Below, in pieces: positions 21,001 to 22,003 of a DNA stretch of 22,003 nucleotides. The translations under genes were made by a program, and so were the position numbers. The DNA comes from Gloeopeniophorella convolvens (Eukaryota > Basidiomycota > Agaricomycetes > Russulales), in the NCBI GenBank assembly GCA_022496205.1, contig WTXD01000176.1, positions 1-22,003 on the forward strand, written 5' to 3'. Each line of letters starts with the position of its first letter. The stretch's first letter is position 1. The notes under the pieces are model-generated. The model saw nothing but the letters and a program-made list of their open reading frames with translations. It was not told the origin of the DNA and did no database searches.

Positions 21001-21967
21001 TGCTCAAATGACGTTGCCGATGCTAGTGGGCTTGGCATTGGGCTGCTGCGCGCGCTGCGGTCCGCCTCGATGCGCTGACGCAGGGCCGACGCTGCTCCGC
21101 CGCTGCCAAAGGCCGGGCTGAGCGGCGAGCGGAGCGCGGTGTCGAGTAGCGGCGACGAGTGCGGCGAGCTGAAGTTGGTGTGCAGAAGCGGAGAGGAGGC
21201 GGTGGCGGTGCTGAGATTAAGCGGCTCGGGGCGCAGCTTGGTACTGGGGCTGCCGAGCGGGAGTGGTGGCGGCACGTTCCGTGTCGTTGGTGGCCGCGCG
21301 GGGGCCGGTGACGTAGCTGTGAGCGGCGATGATGGCATCGTTTCAGGTGCGGGCGGTACTGGGTCCGAGGGCGCAGAGTATTGCGAGTCCTGCGAACGGC
21401 GTACGGGTGGTGGTAATTCGGTCGGGACAGGTGGAGGTGCGAGCACGCCAGTGTGCGCGGACGACTTGGACATCTTGGATGAGATGGAGAGCGCGAATAG
21501 CGATAATTGTCATAAAATGACGCGCCGTCGCCATCGGGGTCCTCGCTGTAGTCGGACTCGGACGCGTGCGTGGAAGCGGGGCGCACAGGGGGCGCCTCGA
21601 GTATGAAAGACGTGGTGTGGCTGGAAGGTGTCGGAATCTGCGTCGGTGGCGTGGGGAAGCCCTGGACGGCCTCCTCAAGCGAGGAGCGCGCCGACGAGGC
21701 CGGCTCCCGGTCGCTGTCACTGTCGCTATCGTCGTCCTCCGCAGTTCCCGAGATGAAGTCCTGGAGCATGGACAATCCAATGCCGGAGACATCATCGGAC
21801 ATGGCGACCGAGATGCGGGACAGGCGCACGCTGTTTGCGTCATCTACGTCCAGGTGTGGGGCAGAGCCGTACGATGACGCCGAATCTGATGGTGATGGTG
21901 GCGGCGGCGGGTCTTCGTGCAGTGCAGGCACATCCGAAAAACGCGACATGGCTCGGACAACTTCCAT
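18009..21967 (-). CDS. TBC-domain (Rab-GAP-like) protein, about 1243 aa
   Basis: Member of the TBC family, which normally switches off Rab GTPases in membrane traffic. Five exons: 21967-20122, 20051-18778, 18721-18490, 18436-18363 and 18313-18009, with GT-AG introns of 70, 56, 53 and 49 bases. The first 950 or so residues are disordered: acidic (DDDSDSDSDRE), then many poly-proline runs, then Ser-rich. The TBC domain starts near 965 (LLQEGVPASVRYQVWAHL) and continues with CFPEDM, NGPLVSLLNAYLTMVPDIQY, GLAFIAGQLLLQSPEEDAFW, RPYFSSNAIQLEVDATLF, LCRPWFTSLFV and DYFQRVWDIFLSEG. It ends in a basic tail (VKLKDDDVRKQRVKMEAQVK). The arginine finger is Ala (codon 18878-18880) and the glutamine finger is Lys (18779-18781). 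One base appears missing near 21496-21497 in exon 1; restoring it gives exactly 1244 codons. ATG 21967 is taken as start, but the frame is open to the window edge, and the ATG at 21949 has a better context. Confidence 0.9.
19796..19870 (-). repeat. short in-frame coding repeat in the TBC protein
   Basis: Two imperfect copies of a 21-base unit encode LPTSPSS-type repeats on the minus strand within the disordered Pro/Ser region of exon 2. The copy number is low and the frame is kept. It is a likely site of length variation between strains. Confidence 0.5.
20283..20345 (-). repeat. low-complexity CCA/CTA-type tract coding for Gly/Ser/Val
   Basis: On the + strand this is a run of CAC, ACC and CTA triplets. 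On the coding minus strand it gives VVVSGGSSSSVGGGVGSG inside the disordered N-terminal half of the TBC protein. It is a simple-sequence tract that stays in frame. Confidence 0.55.
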
Positions 21968-22003
21968 AGGATCATATGGAGCGGCATGGGTAGCGGCAGC
22001 GGC

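Noticed and set aside
20073..21473. Long + strand frames rich in Gly, Ala and Arg opposite the TBC gene
   Set aside because: They are antisense shadows of the Pro- and Ser-rich minus-strand coding sequence.
1..22003. tRNA or rRNA genes, CRISPR arrays, transposon terminal repeats
   Set aside because: A scan by eye for GGTTCGA-type B boxes, regularly spaced direct repeats and transposase or reverse-transcriptase motifs gave nothing convincing. Short or degenerate elements could still be missed.

Overview
The window looks like nuclear DNA of a filamentous basidiomycete, probably an Agaricomycete. It is moderately GC-rich. Its genes are broken by many short GT-AG introns of about 47 to 76 bases, some with a CTAAC-type branch site. 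Its protein families are typically fungal. No bacterial operon, RNA gene, CRISPR array or intact transposon is visible.

Layout from left to right: (1) 1-125, the probable 3' tail of an unidentified + strand gene. (2) 126-2657, mostly intergenic, with an AT-rich block at 640-1080 and a weak candidate for a small membrane protein at 1917-2163. (3) 2658-4327, minus strand, a complete three-exon SOX/MATA-like HMG-box transcription factor. (4) 4328-8839, a 4.5 kb stretch without a recognisable gene, holding two places where codon-aligned frames stay open on both strands and, at its right end, a cluster of MluI-box (ACGCG) cores. (5) 8840-12535, plus strand, an 11-exon, six-BRCT protein of the Brc1/Rtt107 DNA-damage-response type. 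(6) 12746 to about 16640, minus strand, an intron-rich GH31 alpha-glucosidase gene convergent with the BRCT gene. (7) 16641-18008, intergenic. (8) 18009-21967, minus strand, a five-exon TBC-domain protein of about 1243 residues with a very long disordered N-terminus; its frame is open to the window edge.

The genes do not form an evident pathway or cluster. They read as ordinary housekeeping and regulatory genes side by side: transcription control, replication-damage response, carbohydrate hydrolysis and Rab/membrane-traffic regulation.

Two things stand out. First, three of the four large genes carry single-base frame breaks, nearly all of them one base too many or too few in a short homopolymer. 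Splice sites and key residues on both sides are intact, which looks more like consensus error than gene death; the GH31 gene is the worst hit. Second, the TBC domain lacks both catalytic fingers (Arg to Ala and Gln to Lys), so it may be a pseudo-GAP. I found no clear sign of a wholly new system. The best candidates for something undescribed are the small 1917-2163 protein and the unexplained open frames at 4892-5767 and 6770-7021.
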